Assembly (NCBI GenBank): GCA_030549495.1
Contig: JAUIRK010000168.1
Location: forward strand, 744,001 to 808,000
DNA from: Nectonema munidae
Taxonomy: Eukaryota; Nematomorpha; Nectonematoida; Nectonematidae
Direction: 5' to 3'
DNA length: 64,000 nucleotides
Each line of letters opens with the position of its first letter. Position 1 is the first letter of the stretch. Both the position numbers and the translations under genes were made by a program. Shown here piece after piece: positions 13,150 to 25,154 of the stretch. The notes beneath the pieces were generated by a model. The model was not told the DNA's origin, did no database searches, and saw only the letters and a list, made by a program, of their open reading frames with translations.

Positions 13150-14367
13150 ATTTTTTTCAAATAAATATAATTTAGGATATATTCGAAATAAGTAAAAATC
13201 AATTAATTATTATTATTATTATCAAATTAACGATTTACAAAAAAATGTTACGTGATATACACATTTTATTATTAAATTCATATTCAGTGGATCAAACTTG
13301 ATAATAAAAAGCATAAGAGATCTATGTTTTTTTTTCAACACTAAAATTTGTTGTACAGTGTTATTTAAGGCAGAACAGGAGTAGACAAATTATAGAGCAG
13401 TGGTTCGCGAAACTTTTTAAATGACGAGCCCAACTTACCATCACTTTACTTCTTGAGGCCGGGATAATGGGATACGCCAAAGTTTTAGTATTGTAAATTT
13501 TTTATTTTACTTTTATATGTGTCAATTAATAATATAATCATTTATTGTGCAACATATGCATCAAAAATACAATATATCTATATTAACTTTTATTAAGAAA
13601 AATAAAATAGGACAGATAGGAATTTTTTATCAAACTCAATAACAATAATGCAATAATAATGATATATATATAACATAAGTTTTATTTTGAATTCCGAAGA
13701 GTGGAGAGGATTTGGATAGAGGACAGAGAACGTCTTTTCACCAAAAAGTTATGAAATTAAGATTTTTTGACGCCCTTCTATAAGAAAATTAAACTACATT
13801 TGATTGAACTATAAATTGAAATGCTTAAAAATAGGACACTGAGGGGAAAAATCAATTGTTTTCAACTTAAAGTAAAAAAAGACGAACAATGAAAATCGTA
13901 TATATATAAGTCATAATTCATAAGCTTTATTTAAATTTAGATAAAACTAAATAGGTTAGAAAAAATTAACCTTGATAGAATGGAAAAAATTTCTCTTATT
14001 TATTTATTGATATTAAGATCGTAAAACAAACATATATTATATCTTTTGACGATCCGATAAAAATTGCTTCCCGAACCGAGAGTTATGACTTATGAACAAA
14101 CTATTCAGTTAGTCTTCTGAAAGACTGTCAATAGGTTTTAGAAGAAGAAGAAGAAGAAGAAGAAGAAATTTATTCAAGTAAACACAAGAAAAAATAAGAT
14201 AAATGAATGAAAAAAATATATAAATTGCAATAACTTTAAATTTCACTTGGGATGTAGAAGACATAAATGTTGATTTCAGCTGTATCACTTTGGGTTATCA
14301 AACAAAAAATAAAAACAAAAGGTTTTAGATATATTTACTTTTATTTTTGATACAAGAAACTCAAAAA
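13150..14367. other. Non-coding region with an orphan hAT-like end and an AGA microsatellite
   Basis: A sequence starting CAGTGGTTCGCGAAAC near 13399 looks like a hAT terminus (compare the hAT MITE at 47335), but no partner end was found. An (AGA)n microsatellite lies at about 14140-14167. No gene recognised. Confidence 0.4.
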
Positions 14368-14371
14368 CTAA

Positions 14372-15523
14372 CCCTAAAATCGGAAGCTGCATCTTTTGAT
14401 ACTATTTTCATGGTAGTTTATTGAGCTTTCATGTCAATCAAAATCAAATGTTTATATTTTTTCAACAAAATGTTGATATTGTCTGTAGTTAACGTTAGTG
14501 TCTATATTAGCAATCAAGATTTCTATTGATTTCTATGATAAAATTATCTAATAAAATACTCATTAAAATTTTACAAAAAATGTAGGTTTTTATACTAGAT
14601 TGGTCATCCCGGTTTCAATTTTGTAAATCATTTTTGCTTTTAAGGTTTAAAAATATCTCCCACTATTTTAATCAAATTTTTGGTTTACGTTTTTAAACTT
14701 TCTCAAAAAATATTATCTCTAATTTTATATGAAATATACACAGATAAATTAGTATCTTTGTACTATCATAAAAATATATTACTATCATGAAAGTAAATAT
14801 TTTTTACTATTTGGATGGTAAAACATTCAAGTATTACAAATTCAATTAGTATATGCTTTTATACCAGAACAACCATCCTAATTTTAATTCTAGACTCAGT
14901 TTTTGCATTTAATGTTTGAAATATCTGAAAGTGTCAATCAAATGTGCGGTTACGCCTTAAAATTTTGAATTTTTTTTATACAAAATCGACCATGTTGGTA
15001 TCATTTCTAGAATCAGTTTTCGCATTTACTGTTTAAAAATATGCGAAGCTGCAAATGAATTTACGGTTTATGTCTGAAAACTGATTCCAAATTTTTTTTA
15101 AGATTTTTAATAAAATATCTGTTTTTATACAAAATCGACCATGTTGGTATCAATTCTAGATTTATTTTTCACATTTAAGCTTTGAAAATGAAGTTTCAAA
15201 CAAATTTGTAGTTTTGTCATTAAACTATCTCTAAAAATAAATTTCAAATTTTAAATAAAATATCCGTTTTATAGCATAGTGACAATGCTGGCTTCATTTC
15301 TGGGCTCAGTTTTTGCAATTAGATTTGAAAATGTCAGAGAGTGCAAATCGAATTAGTATTGTTGTATAGATGAAAATTACCTAGAAAAATATTATGGTTT
15401 AAAATCGACAATGTTGATTTCATTTCTGGACTCAGTTTTTACAATTACAGTATAAAAACGTGTGCAATTGTCAAACAAATTTTTTATTTTTTTTAAAAAA
15501 ACAAAGTGTGCATGTTTTGGGTT
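14372..15523 (-). mobile_element. Copy C (fragment) of the satellite-bearing TTAA element
   Basis: The segment begins after CTAA with CCCTAAAATCGG, then AGCTGCATCTTTTGATAC and ATTTTCATGGTAG, the same phrases found near the left end of the element at 48159-51444. About seven diverged ~150-bp monomers of satellite 2 follow (ACCATGTTGGTATCAATTCT-like units with GCGGTT or TGCGGTTACG). It ends near GGG|TTAG at 15523. Satellite 1 and the middle segment are missing. CTAA and TTAG would be mutated TTAA target copies. Strand is given relative to the copy at 20.2-23.8 kb. This is the most diverged copy in the window. Confidence 0.6.
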
Positions 15524-15529
15524 AGAATC

Positions 15530-16640
15530 ATTATAGATTTATAAAAATTTTTATGAATTTAATTTTGTACTTATTTATTATACATATTTAATCAAAATTA
15601 AAATCCAATGTATTCATAAAATTTGGAATTTATTTCTAATTTAACAGCTATTTTAAATACATTCTTGAAAATTTATTTTATTGAGAGATTTTTGTTCTTT
15701 TACTTTAGTATGTGTCATAATAAATCATTTGATTGTTCAACATATTTGAAGATCTTGCACAGTATTAAACGTTCAGCATTCTTGAAGATCTTGAGAAATT
15801 TTAAAGAGATAACGTTTGATTCGGAATCAGTATCTAATAAAATTTAAAAGTCCGATTTTTTGGGTATTAAAATATTTAAAAGTTTATTTTGTCAAGAGTA
15901 ACGCTTCTAATCGAAACTAGAAGTAAGAGTGGAATTTAATCATTCTAAGCATTTTGAGTTGGAGCCGCAGTCCGATAATGTAAGTATTAGAAATCGGAGC
16001 ATGATTTTTGTAAGTACTTTGAATTGGATAATTTTCTTCTGACTTCGCAACTATCGATATAAAACATCAATCCAAAAACGTTGCCTAGAACTATTTTTTT
16101 TTGAAAAGAAATTTATAGCCAATTCAAGAATTTTTGTGAAATATTATTTACACTTTTAAAAATTAACTAGATTTATTTATCATTGCAAAAATGCCACTTT
16201 TTCTCTTTTTTCTTTGATGGGCTTTTTAAGAGTGGGAACTTGATAAAGGCAGAAAAATAATGACTATATTATAAGTTTATTTATCTGATTATACTTCATG
16301 TTCAGAAAAAGATATAAATTATCGGAATGATAAAAAAATTTGAAAAATTTGATAGCTACTGATCATACTCTTAAACAAAATTTTTGAATACCATATATAA
16401 TACTTATTTATTTTTATTAATTTTAAGACAAACCTACCCTCGTAATATTACCTATTAAATTAACGTTTTTGAGAATATAAGGCGCACCGGATTAAAAGGC
16501 GCTAAAGCCTTGAGCGGGTTTTAAAAAATAGCCCACACACGAGCCGGGCTCCGCAACCACAATAAAAAAATAAAAACCCGCTCCCCAAAACCGCCCGCAC
16601 TTAAAATTTTTAAAAGCCCACCAAAACCCCAATTTTAAAT
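15530..16640. other. Non-coding region with a possible transposon terminus
   Basis: A GC-richer patch at about 16480-16640 contains AAGGCGCACCGGATTAAAAG and CCCGCTC phrases like the ends of DNA transposons. It directly flanks the hAT transposase remnant at 16649. The rest shows no recognisable gene. Confidence 0.4.
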
Positions 16641-16648
16641 TTAAAGCA

Positions 16649-17590
16649 TCAACAACAAATAGCACCTGTTTTTATAGATTGAATTTTTATGATGTTAGAT
16701 TTATACCAAAATTTATTTTTTATAGCTCTGTTTAAAATTACAATATCATTGATTGTTTGGCTTTTTAAAGCTAATCCTCCAGAAATAAGATGGCCAGCAA
16801 AACTAAAGTTACGCTCAATAGCAGCACTTGTTGTCATGATACATAAAATATTCGTACAACAAGAGAAAATGTAGGGATATTCCTTCAATATAATGTATTG
16901 TATATGTAATAAAAATGTACTATATCTAAAGAAACAATGGGAGCTATGTTGATGTAAAAGTGTCTGTGTGTGTTTCGGGTGTATTTATTGAGGAGTGAAG
17001 TTTTTATTTTTGTTTTAGGCAAAATCAATTCTCTGATCAATTTTAAGCAATAAAATAAGAAATTTTGCCGAATATCATTCTTTTTAACAAGAGTTTTCTC
17101 ACACCTCAAAAGAGACAAAAAATTTTGAAAAATATATTTTCGACAAAAAATAAAATTTTCTGTTATAAACAATAAACAAAGATAAAAACAAAAAAACATC
17201 AAATTTATTTTTCAAAAAAACAAAAATTACACAAAATTACTTTTTTTGGAGAAGCTATTGTTTTTCTGATATACTCAATTGTTTGAAAAAGGGCTTGTTT
17301 GTCTTCTTGTTTTTTTTTGTAATAGAAGGATTAAAAGTTGTGACTAAAGAAACTACTCGCTCACACAAATCATTCACAACTTTTAAATGAGTGGTAACAT
17401 CGCTAACGTCGCTGAATTCTTTTGACGCTGAAAATGGAGGAGAAATTCTTAACGAAAAGAAAAAAGACATGGATTCCTTGCTCAAAAGATCTTCAATTTG
17501 AACATTTTTGAAAGAAATTTCATTTGCTTCAAACCGTCTCAGATAATATTTTGAAGGTTTCTTGTTCAAAAGATTATTTAACATGAATTT
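16649..17590 (-). pseudogene. hAT transposase remnant (C-terminal dimerisation domain)
   Basis: The minus-strand frame 16888-16649 reads TTSAAIERNFSFAGHLIS followed by LKSQTINDIVILNRAIKN. This is the hAT C-terminal dimerisation domain, whose usual form is TSAASERVFSxAGxLI...RLxPExVNxLLFLN. Upstream on the same strand, 17584-17255 contains VVNDLCERVVSLVTTFNPSI, which resembles the segment before the C-terminus in related transposases, but that link is weaker. The intervening 17202-16885 frame is not recognisable and may be an insertion. No full transposase or pair of terminal repeats could be assigned. Confidence 0.65.
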
Positions 17591-17904
17591 CTTTTTCTCA
17601 GATGTGATAAGAGTGAAAAAAAGATAGAGGTGAAAGGTTTTCGCTGAGATACCATAGATGCCTCTTAAACGTCCAGAGTTATGTGTTTGAATTTAACAGT
17701 GACTAAATGTTAGCATTTGACGAAAATGTTAAGGTGTTTGGGTTGGGGCTCGTATAAACACCAGATTTGAGTGAATTTGATAAAAAAAAATGACATTTGA
17801 CTAAAATTGGATCAGGAAATTTAATTGAAATTTATCCTTATTTGCCCGAAATCAAACTATTTGACTGGATTCAACTTTTTGTATTAAATTTTTGGTTTTT
17901 GATC

Positions 17905-18222
17905 TTTTTGGTTTTGGCCGTTTTGGTTTTTTTGCCGTTTTGGTTTTAGCCGTTTTGGTTTTTGGCCGTTTTGGTTTTGGCCGTTTTTGTTTTTGGCCGT
18001 TTTGGTTTTTTTGCCGTTTGGGTTTTTGGCCGTTTTGGTTTTGGCCGTTTTTGTTTTTGGCCGTTTTGGTTTTGGCCGTTTTGGTTTTTGGCCGTTTTGG
18101 TTTTTGGCCGTTTTGGTTTTTGGCCGTTTTGGTTTTTGGCCGTTTTAGGTTTTGGCCGTTTTGGTTTTAGCCGTTTTGGTTTTGGCCGTTTTGGTTTTGG
18201 CCGTTTTGGTTTTTGGCCGTTT
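17905..18222. repeat. GGCCGTTTTGGTTTT minisatellite
   Basis: About 320 bp of tandem 15-19 bp units built on TTTTGGCCGTTTTGG with one-base variation in T-run length, so the period shifts continually. It creates long artificial frames rich in FGRFGF and FWPFWF, which are by-products of the repeat and not a gene. Confidence 0.9.
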
Positions 18223-18236
18223 TGACCAGGAACCGT

Positions 18237-18279
18237 AACTTAGGTACTAACGATGTCGGATTAACGAGGTCTGACTGTA
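18237..18279. repeat. pogo/Tigger-type terminal repeat, orphan
   Basis: Read on the minus strand, this begins TACAGTCAGACCTCGTTAAT, the form typical of pogo/Tigger ends inserted at TA. No partner end was recognised nearby. The minisatellite at 17905-18222 directly abuts it, so the minisatellite may have grown inside a pogo-derived element. Confidence 0.55.
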
Positions 18280-18960
18280 AATCAAAAAAGTAAAAAAAAT
18301 ATATGTAAAACTTTAAAAAAATGCAATTTTTAGATTAAGTTTTGCGTAGTACATTTGAAGAGAAGACTCTGAAAACAAAATAAAAAAATTAAAGCAAAAA
18401 ATTTTGAACAAATTTTATCCAAAAATTTATGGAATTTGGTTTCTGAAGTATTGGTTTATGAACGTCTTGACCTGGAACTATCTAAAAGATGCGTCAGAAA
18501 TTTAAAATAAATGTTGAATTTTGTATGCACAAATTTAATTATTGATCGTTTTTGTATAAATATTCAAATTACATTTATTATACATAAAAAGGCTGCTCTT
18601 TTTAAAAGTCATTGATTATAAAGATATTTCAATATATATTATATGATATAAAATATAAATATATACAAAAATTGAGTGAATTTAAACACTGACAAAGGGA
18701 AAGGCAGTTGGCTTGTTAAACCTATTTCTAAAACTAATAAAAAAGTATTTTAATTTTTCTAAAATAAAAATTGACTTTATTGACTAAATAAAAAATGGGC
18801 TTTTATTGACCTACAAAACGTAGAAAATTTCTTTCACCTGTCAAATTAAACCAAAAACTTGTTTTCAGGTCTCTTCTGAAGCACAAACCAAAATGGACTT
18901 TATTAAATCCTATTCAGACTGAATTCAGTACTTATGATGTATGTATATTGTATATATATG
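18280..18960. other. AT-rich non-coding stretch
   Basis: No gene, RNA or clear repeat end was seen. The phrase TTGACTTTATTGAC at about 18771 also occurs in the hAT element at 32.5-33.7 kb, and may be a scrap of a related element. Confidence 0.35.
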
Positions 18961-18968
18961 TCTGTAAG

Positions 18969-19542
18969 CAGGGCCGGTTGCTAGCCGACGTTATCAAATT
19001 GGGCCCGTGCCTTGAAGGGGCCCCAGCCTTCTTCTGTATTATATGAGGTACAAAATACTACTTAAAACGTAAAATGAAAAGTGAGATAATCTTTCTCATA
19101 ATATTAATTTATTATGCATGATGAATTTAGTAAATTATCATTATGTCACCTCTTTAGCAATGGCGATTTTTTTCAGTTTTCAATTTGACATGGGGAAAAT
19201 ATGGTGTATTTTTTTTTATACTTTTTTAAACATTTAAGTTTTTGACTACTTCATATTTCAAAAAAGAATTTTGAATGATTTGCTAATAAAAAAGCTAGAA
19301 GAGTCTTTTTCTAAAAGAGTATATGTAATTGCCTAATTTCCCTTAAAGTAAAACAATAAAAGTATCCATATTGCCTTAAATTTTTTTTTTATACTAAGGG
19401 CTAAATACCTATTTTTTTGGTTTGTATGTGGTTTTATTTATATGAAATATAAACACCGATAAATTTCACAATGTAGACTGTAGAGTCGGGGCCCCGCTAT
19501 CAGATTTCTAATTGGGCCCCGCAATTCCTAGCACCGGCCCAT
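18969..19542. mobile_element. hAT MITE with an exact 8-bp target duplication
   Basis: The 574-bp element starts CAGGGCCGGTTGCTAG and ends CTAGCACCGGCCCAT, so its ends are inverted repeats of about 8-10 bp. TCTGTAAG flanks it on both sides (18961-18968 and 19543-19550), exactly matching the 8-bp duplication made by hAT transposases. GGGCCC-rich phrases lie next to both ends. There is no coding capacity. The perfect duplication suggests a fairly recent insertion. Confidence 0.85.
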
Positions 19543-20299
19543 TCTGTAAGTATACATGTGATTAAAGTGTTATAAAGTAATGGTGAATATTATTATATGT
19601 AAAAAATATATTATATATTTTTATAATATTATAATCATGTATACATAATGGAATTAGTAATTGTGCTTATTTTTTTAATAAATTTCCCTTCTTTCTTACA
19701 AAATAACGTATACATATATACTAAATCGTTCATTCTTGATTTGATTCTGTAAACATTTTTGTCAGTATAGATACTATTAAATTACGGTTACTGTTTACCT
19801 CTGGTTAGTTTGTGGTCAGACTTATTTTTTTTTTAATCATTTTTGAATAATTTTCGTGGCATTTAGGAAATCGACCATCTAGAGTCAGGGATCGGCAAAC
19901 TTTTTTTACCCGTCGACCCCTTCATAGAACATTTATCTTCACATCGACCCCCACCCCACATAGTAATGTTTCATAAAAAGATTAATCAATGTCCAACAAT
20001 TAAGAGAAACAAATATAAACCAAAAATATTTCATATATCCTACCCGGGGTCGGCAACCTTATGCTAACGGCGTGCCAACTTAACACATATCAAATCATCT
20101 CGAGTTACAACCTCATATGTATATTTATCCAAACCAAAATTAACATAATTGTTTATAATTTATTTAATCATTTGATTGCCCTTAACCCTATTAGTGCTGA
20201 GCAAAATTTGTTCGCTCAAGTGCTGCGGAGGGGAGTAAAGTGCCCCCCCCCCCCCCTATTTTTCTCAGATATTAATAAGTTTTTATAAATATTTTTAAA

Positions 20300-21400
20300 T
20301 GTTATATATATATCAACTATGCTGAATTCAGTGGTGATGTCCATTTTTTTTCAAAATCAATCAAACCTGTCAAAAAATTGATTTATATTTGACAGCTCAT
20401 CTCAAAAAGGAACTTTTTATTTAAATAATTATATAAAGTTTTTTACACATGTATACCCATTTTCAAATATACTGAATTCAGTGGTAATATTCATCTTTTA
20501 TAAAAATCAATCAAATCTGTCAAAAAAAATGATCTAAATGTGACAGCTCATTTTAAAACGGAACTTTTTATCTAAATAATTATATAAAGTTTTTTACACA
20601 TGTATACCCATTTTCAAATATGCTAAATTCAGTGGTGATATAAATTTTTTATGAAAATCAATCAAACCTGTCAAAAAATTGATCTAAATGTGACAGCTCA
20701 TCTCAAAAAGGAACTTTTTATCTAAATAATTATATAAAGTTTTTTACACATGTATACCCATTTTCAAATATGCTGAATTCAGTGGTGATATTCATTTTTT
20801 ATGAAAATCAATCAAACTGTAAAAAATTGATCTAAATGTGACAGATCATCTCAAAAAGAAGCTTTTTATCTAAATAATTATATAATGTTTTTTACACATA
20901 TATACCCATTTTCAAGCATGCTGAATTCAGTGGTAATATTCATTTTTATGAAAATCATTCAAACCTGTCAAAAAAGTGATTTACATATGACAGCTCATCT
21001 CAAAAAAGGAACTTTTTATCTAAATAATTATATAATGTTTTTTACACACCCATTTTCAAGCATCCTGAATTCAGCTGTGATATTCATTTTTTTTTATAAA
21101 AAGTAATTAAAGTTATCAAAGCATTGATTTATATATGACAGTTCATCTTAAAAAGAAACTTTTTATCTAAGTAATAATATAAAGTTTTTTACATATATAT
21201 ACCCATTTTTAAGCATGCGTAATTCAATGGTGATATTAATTTTTTATTAAAATCAATCAAAATTCAAAAAATTGATTTATCCCAAAAAGAAAGGATCAGG
21301 CACGATTTTTTCAAGTATGTAGAATTTAATGGTGATGTCCATTTTTTATGAAATCAATGAAACCTGTCAAAAAATCGATTAAACCTGTAAATCAATGTTA
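20300..21400 (+). repeat. Satellite 1 array, ~150-bp monomer
   Basis: The anchor CTGAATTCAGTGGTGAT recurs at about 20322, 20472, 20622, 20772, 20921, 21064 and 21219, a period of 143-150 bp, plus a shortened last unit near 21320. Each unit also holds TTTACACATGTATACCCATT and TGACAGCTCATCTCAAAAA. Most units keep an EcoRI-type GAATTC. There is no coding role; the short frame at 20885-21106 is a by-product. Confidence 0.9.
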
Positions 21401-22239
21401 AATATATAAACATAAAAATAACTTCTACTTGCAGTATTTCTCTGCTAATTATTTTCTTAATTTATTTAATAAACCAACTTTAGGTGTTTAATTCACTCAA
21501 AATATTTCATTCTACAGTAACTTATGTAACTCGATAGGACCTCCATCTTTTTGGCTACAAATTCGTTATCGGCTCGTAGTCTCTACGTCATATAATTTAC
21601 AGTATGTAATTTTGTTATTCATTCTATGATAATCCTTTCTTGGTATCTCATTTTTCATTAGAAATTTATATTCTTCAATGTGTGTTCGAAAATTTTTTTA
21701 TAATAATAAAATTACTTTTTTCCTCTCAAAGCATTCTGATTTAAGAATCTTTTTAATGATCTTAGACTTTTTTATCAGTATCGTGTATTTTATTATCAGG
21801 CCTGAATATTTGTCAACCAATCTCATTTCAAAGGTTTTTTTTCTGATGAATCATTCGTGATGTTCTGTTCAATTACAAAAAGTTGTCCTCGTTCTTCATC
21901 TAAAAAATTATCTCTTTGACGCAAAAGGAAAAATATGGACAAATTCAATTTAAATTAAAAATATCTTGATAGTGACTAAATTCTCACATATTGGCATCTA
22001 TGCCATTTTTGATAAATCTCACCTATTCTAAATTTTCAGATTTCTTACCCATCTTAGCTAAATGTTAATTGTAATCCTAGATGATAAGCTATAGATTTAA
22101 ATATTTTTCATTTGTAAAAGAGGAACTTCTTTTTCACACTCAAAATCTTTTTGAAACATCTATATTATATAATTAAACCACTTCCTAGTTCATTAGAACA
22201 TGGTAGATCTTCCATTTGGCATAAAAAAAGATATTTTAT

Positions 22240-23640
22240 TAAAATTTCAAAAATATTTCTCTAGACATTAGACGTAAATCGAACATTGTATTGACACTTT
22301 CACACATTTAAAACCTCTAAATGCAAAAAATGATTTCAGAAATAAAAATGATCATGGTCGAATTGGTATAAAAACATATATTTCATGTAAAATTAGAGAG
22401 AATATTTTGGGATATAGTTTTCAGACATAAACCGCAAATTTGATTGGCACTAGCAGTAAAACCTCTAAATACGAAAACTGTGTTCAGAAATGAAATCGTC
22501 ATGATCTATTTGCTATAAAAACATATATTTCATGTAAAATTTGAATCAATATTTTTGGAAACAAATTTTAGAACTAAACGCAAATTTGATTGATACTTAT
22601 AGGTATTTTTAAATTCAAACTGCAAAAATTGAGTCCATAAATGAAACTAGCATGGTTGATTTGGTATAAAAACATATATTTAATTGTAAAATTTGAATGA
22701 ATGTTTTTGGAGACAATTTTTAGAAGTAAACCGCAAATTTGATTAACACTAATAGGTGTTTTCACATCCTAAATGTAAAAAATGAGTTCAGAAATAAAAA
22801 CAGCATGATTGATTGGTATAAAAACATATATTTCATGTAAAATTGAGACAATATTTTTGGAAATAGCTTTTAGAAGTAAACTGCAAATTTGATTGACATT
22901 GACACATATTTTAAAACCTCTAAATGTGAAAAATGAGTTCAGAAATGAAAACAGCATGGTTGATTTGGTGTAAAAACATATATTTAATTGTAAAATTTGA
23001 ATGAATGTTTTTGGAGACAATTTTTAGAAGTAAACCGCAAATTTAATTAACACTTATAGGTATTTTTACATCCTAAACGTAAAAAATGAGTCCAGAAATG
23101 AAACCAAAATGGCCGATTTAGTATAACATATATTTCATTGTAAAATTTGAATGAACGTTTTTGGAGATACTTTTTAGAATTAAACCGCAAATTTGATTAA
23201 CACTTATAAGTATTTTCAGATCCAAAAAGTAAAAAATGAGTCCAGAAATGAAACCAGCATTGCCGATTTAGTATAACACATATATTTTATGTAAAATGTG
23301 AAGGAATGTTTTTAGAGACAATTTTCAGAAGTAAACCGCAAATTTGATTAACACTTATAGGTATTTTAAAATCCTAAATGTAAAAAATGAGTCCAGAAAT
23401 GAAAACAATATGATCGATTTGGTATAAAACATATTTTATGTAAAATGTGAAGGAATGTTTTTAGAGACAATTTTCAGAAGTAAACCGCAAATTTGATTAA
23501 CACTTATAGGTATTTTCAAATTCTAAATGTAAAAAATGAGTCCAGAAATGAAAATAGCATGACCGATTTAGTATAAAAACATATATTTTATGTAAAATTT
23601 GAACGTATATTTTATTAGATATATTTTTGATCAATCAAAA
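22240..23640 (+). repeat. Satellite 2 array, ~150-bp monomer
   Basis: AAACATATATTT-type anchors lie near 22371, 22518, 22669, 22820, 22973, 23122, 23271, 23424 and 23574, spaced 147-153 bp, so at least nine units. Each holds AAACCGCAAATTTGATT and GAGTCCAGAAATGAAA phrases. It shares no obvious sequence with satellite 1 despite the same length. The two minus-strand frames at 22574-23020 are satellite by-products. Confidence 0.9.
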
Positions 23641-24325
23641 TTTTGATTGACATTTTCTAAAAAGTACCCTTGGTTATTGAAAAAATTAAACATATAAAGT
23701 GTTATGCGTTCCAAACTGTATATAATTATAAATTTTTAGGGTATTATTACAGATAATGTCAAAATTTTACAATTAATTTTTTAGTGAAGGAGGGGGGGGG
23801 GCGTTTTAATGAATTTAAAGGGTTAAGATCTATTATAAAAACTTTTTAAAAATTTATTTTACTTTATGTGTAAATGAAAAATTTTAATTGTAAACCTTAG
23901 CATTTTTGAGTGCCACTGAAAATTGCTTCGCGTGCCACGTGTGGCACGCCTGGCCTAGGTTGCCGACCCCTATCCTATACTATATACAATGTCCTAAGCT
24001 ATGTTTTAAAAGAAAAAGGAGATTTATTTTTACTATAAAGTAAAAAAAGCAAAGCACAATTTGGTAAGTTTGTCTATCTTATGGACCCCTATAGATCTGT
24101 TATGGTCCCCCAGGGGTCGATATTGACTACATTGCCGACCCCTGATTTAGACTCTAGACTCTAGACTCTAAAGTATCTTTTTTAAAAAATGCATCCTTTT
24201 GACCGTCCTAAACAAACAACATCATCTCAACTTATTAAACATAACATTTGCCTTTTATACTACACCCACAAGTGGCCTCGAAATACTGACTCAATATAAT
24301 ATTATCTTCATTTGTCTCGTTAACA

Positions 24326-25154
24326 TCAAAATTTATATAATTTAAAAAATCCATTAGGCAATTTTATTATGAATAAAAAAAATCTATTCATACGTTTATT
24401 TCTGTTCTTCGAGGTTATATTGAGTTGTAAAAATACAAGCTTAACATTTTTTAAAAAAATATCAGGATGTGAAGGGGCATTATTCAAGATCAGTATAACT
24501 TGTCTTCTTTGATTTTTCATTTTTTCATCAAATTTTCTAAGCCAGTTTTAAAAAATCAAAGAAGTCATCCATTACTTTTTGTTAGCAAGATAGTTAACTG
24601 ACAATATATTCACATCAATTTTTTTAAAACATCTTGGTTTCAATGACTTTCCAATCACCAATGCTCTCTCTTTTTCACCAATCATATTCGCACACAACAT
24701 AAATGTAAGTCTGTCTTTGAATTTTTTGCATCGAGTAGCACTCTGATTTTTCATAATCAAAGATTTGTTAACTATTCCTTTATAAAAAAGCGCTGTCTCA
24801 TCAAGATTAAAGATATCTTTCGGCTGATAACCTTCTAATAAAATGGAATTCTTTCTTTCTAATTTTCCAATACAGTCGAACAAACACTTCCAATTTCACC
24901 GCTAATTGTACGCAAACGAATTGAAGGTCTAATGCAAAAACATTCCAGCCAACCGTTAGAGACTTTGCAGTTATCAAGACCCAAACTATTAGCAAAATCA
25001 ATTGCTCTTTTTTTTTAATTGGACCACTTATTGGAATACATTTTTTACTAATATCTTTGAACCACCCCCAAGTTAGTTTATTCACATTTTTATTTGTACC
25101 TTCTCTAAGGTTTCTTTTTCGTTGCAACGAAACATTGCTTTCAAACTCTTTCAT
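24326..25154 (-). pseudogene. pogo/Tigger (CENP-B/jerky-like) transposase remnant
   Basis: Reading from 25154 downwards, the N-terminal part has KRNLREGTNKNVNKLTWGWF and IPISGPI, the helix-turn-helix of Tc5/CENP-B DNA-binding domains. The next frame (24883-24572) gives LLEGYQPKDIFNLDETALFY, containing the first catalytic Asp of the DDE_1 domain, then FKDRLTFMLCANMIGEKE and GKSLKPRCFK. The frame 24520-24326 has ILILNNAPSHPD where LxxDNxPxHP is usual, so the second catalytic Asp is Asn, then LKNVKLVFLQLNITSK. Two or more frameshifts and a missing C-terminus show it is dead. No terminal repeats were assigned. Confidence 0.85.

Larger units (their letters stand above)
20186..23822 (+). mobile_element. 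Copy A of the satellite-bearing TTAA element (non-autonomous, piggyBac-like ends)
   Basis: A 3637-bp insertion flanked by TTAA at 20182-20185 and 23823-23826. The left end reads CCCTATTAGTGCTGAGC, the right end in reverse complement CCCTTTAAATTC; only CCCT plus a few following bases match, so the inverted repeats are short. Order: head with a run of 14 C (20243-20256), satellite 1 (20300-21400), a unique middle of about 0.8 kb (21.41-22.24 kb), satellite 2 (22.24-23.64 kb) and a tail with a G run near 23800. No transposase is present. A second ended copy in inverse orientation lies at 48159-51444, and the two share the same internal order, which defines the element as a unit. TTAA|CCCT ends match the coding piggyBac element at 27.2 kb, suggesting movement in trans. 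Confidence 0.75.
20044..23970. mobile_element. Inner hAT element of the nest
   Basis: The left end is CCGGGGTCGGCAACCTTATG and the right end GGCCTAGGTTGCCGACCCC, an inverted pair. The flanking 8-mers TATCCTAC (20036-20043) and TATCCTAT (23971-23978) match at 7 of 8, a good hAT target duplication. The element itself amounts to about 280 bp (20044-20181 and 23827-23970) and contains GCGTGCC near each end. It was later split by the satellite-bearing TTAA element. Confidence 0.85.
19886..24144. mobile_element. Outer hAT element of a three-level nest
   Basis: The left end is CAGGGATCGGCAAACTTTTT and the right end TTGCCGACCCCTG, clear hAT-type inverted repeats. Flanks TCTAGAGT (19878-19885) and TTTAGACT (24146-24153) match at 6 of 8 positions if one extra base is allowed, so the target duplication is weak. 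Without its insertions the element is only about 320 bp and has no coding capacity. A second hAT element sits inside it at 20044-23970. Confidence 0.75.

Noticed and set aside
17892-18225. Phe/Trp/Gly-rich protein (FGRFGF, FWPFWF)
   Set aside because: Product of the GGCCGTTTTGG minisatellite in two frames.
22574-23020. Two related minus-strand frames (NQICxLLLK repeats)
   Set aside because: Translation of satellite 2 monomers.
20182-23826. Interpretation of copies A and B as arms of a simple segmental inversion
   Set aside because: Each copy has its own TTAA flanks, and the sequences outside those flanks differ (copy A lies inside two hAT elements, copy B does not).
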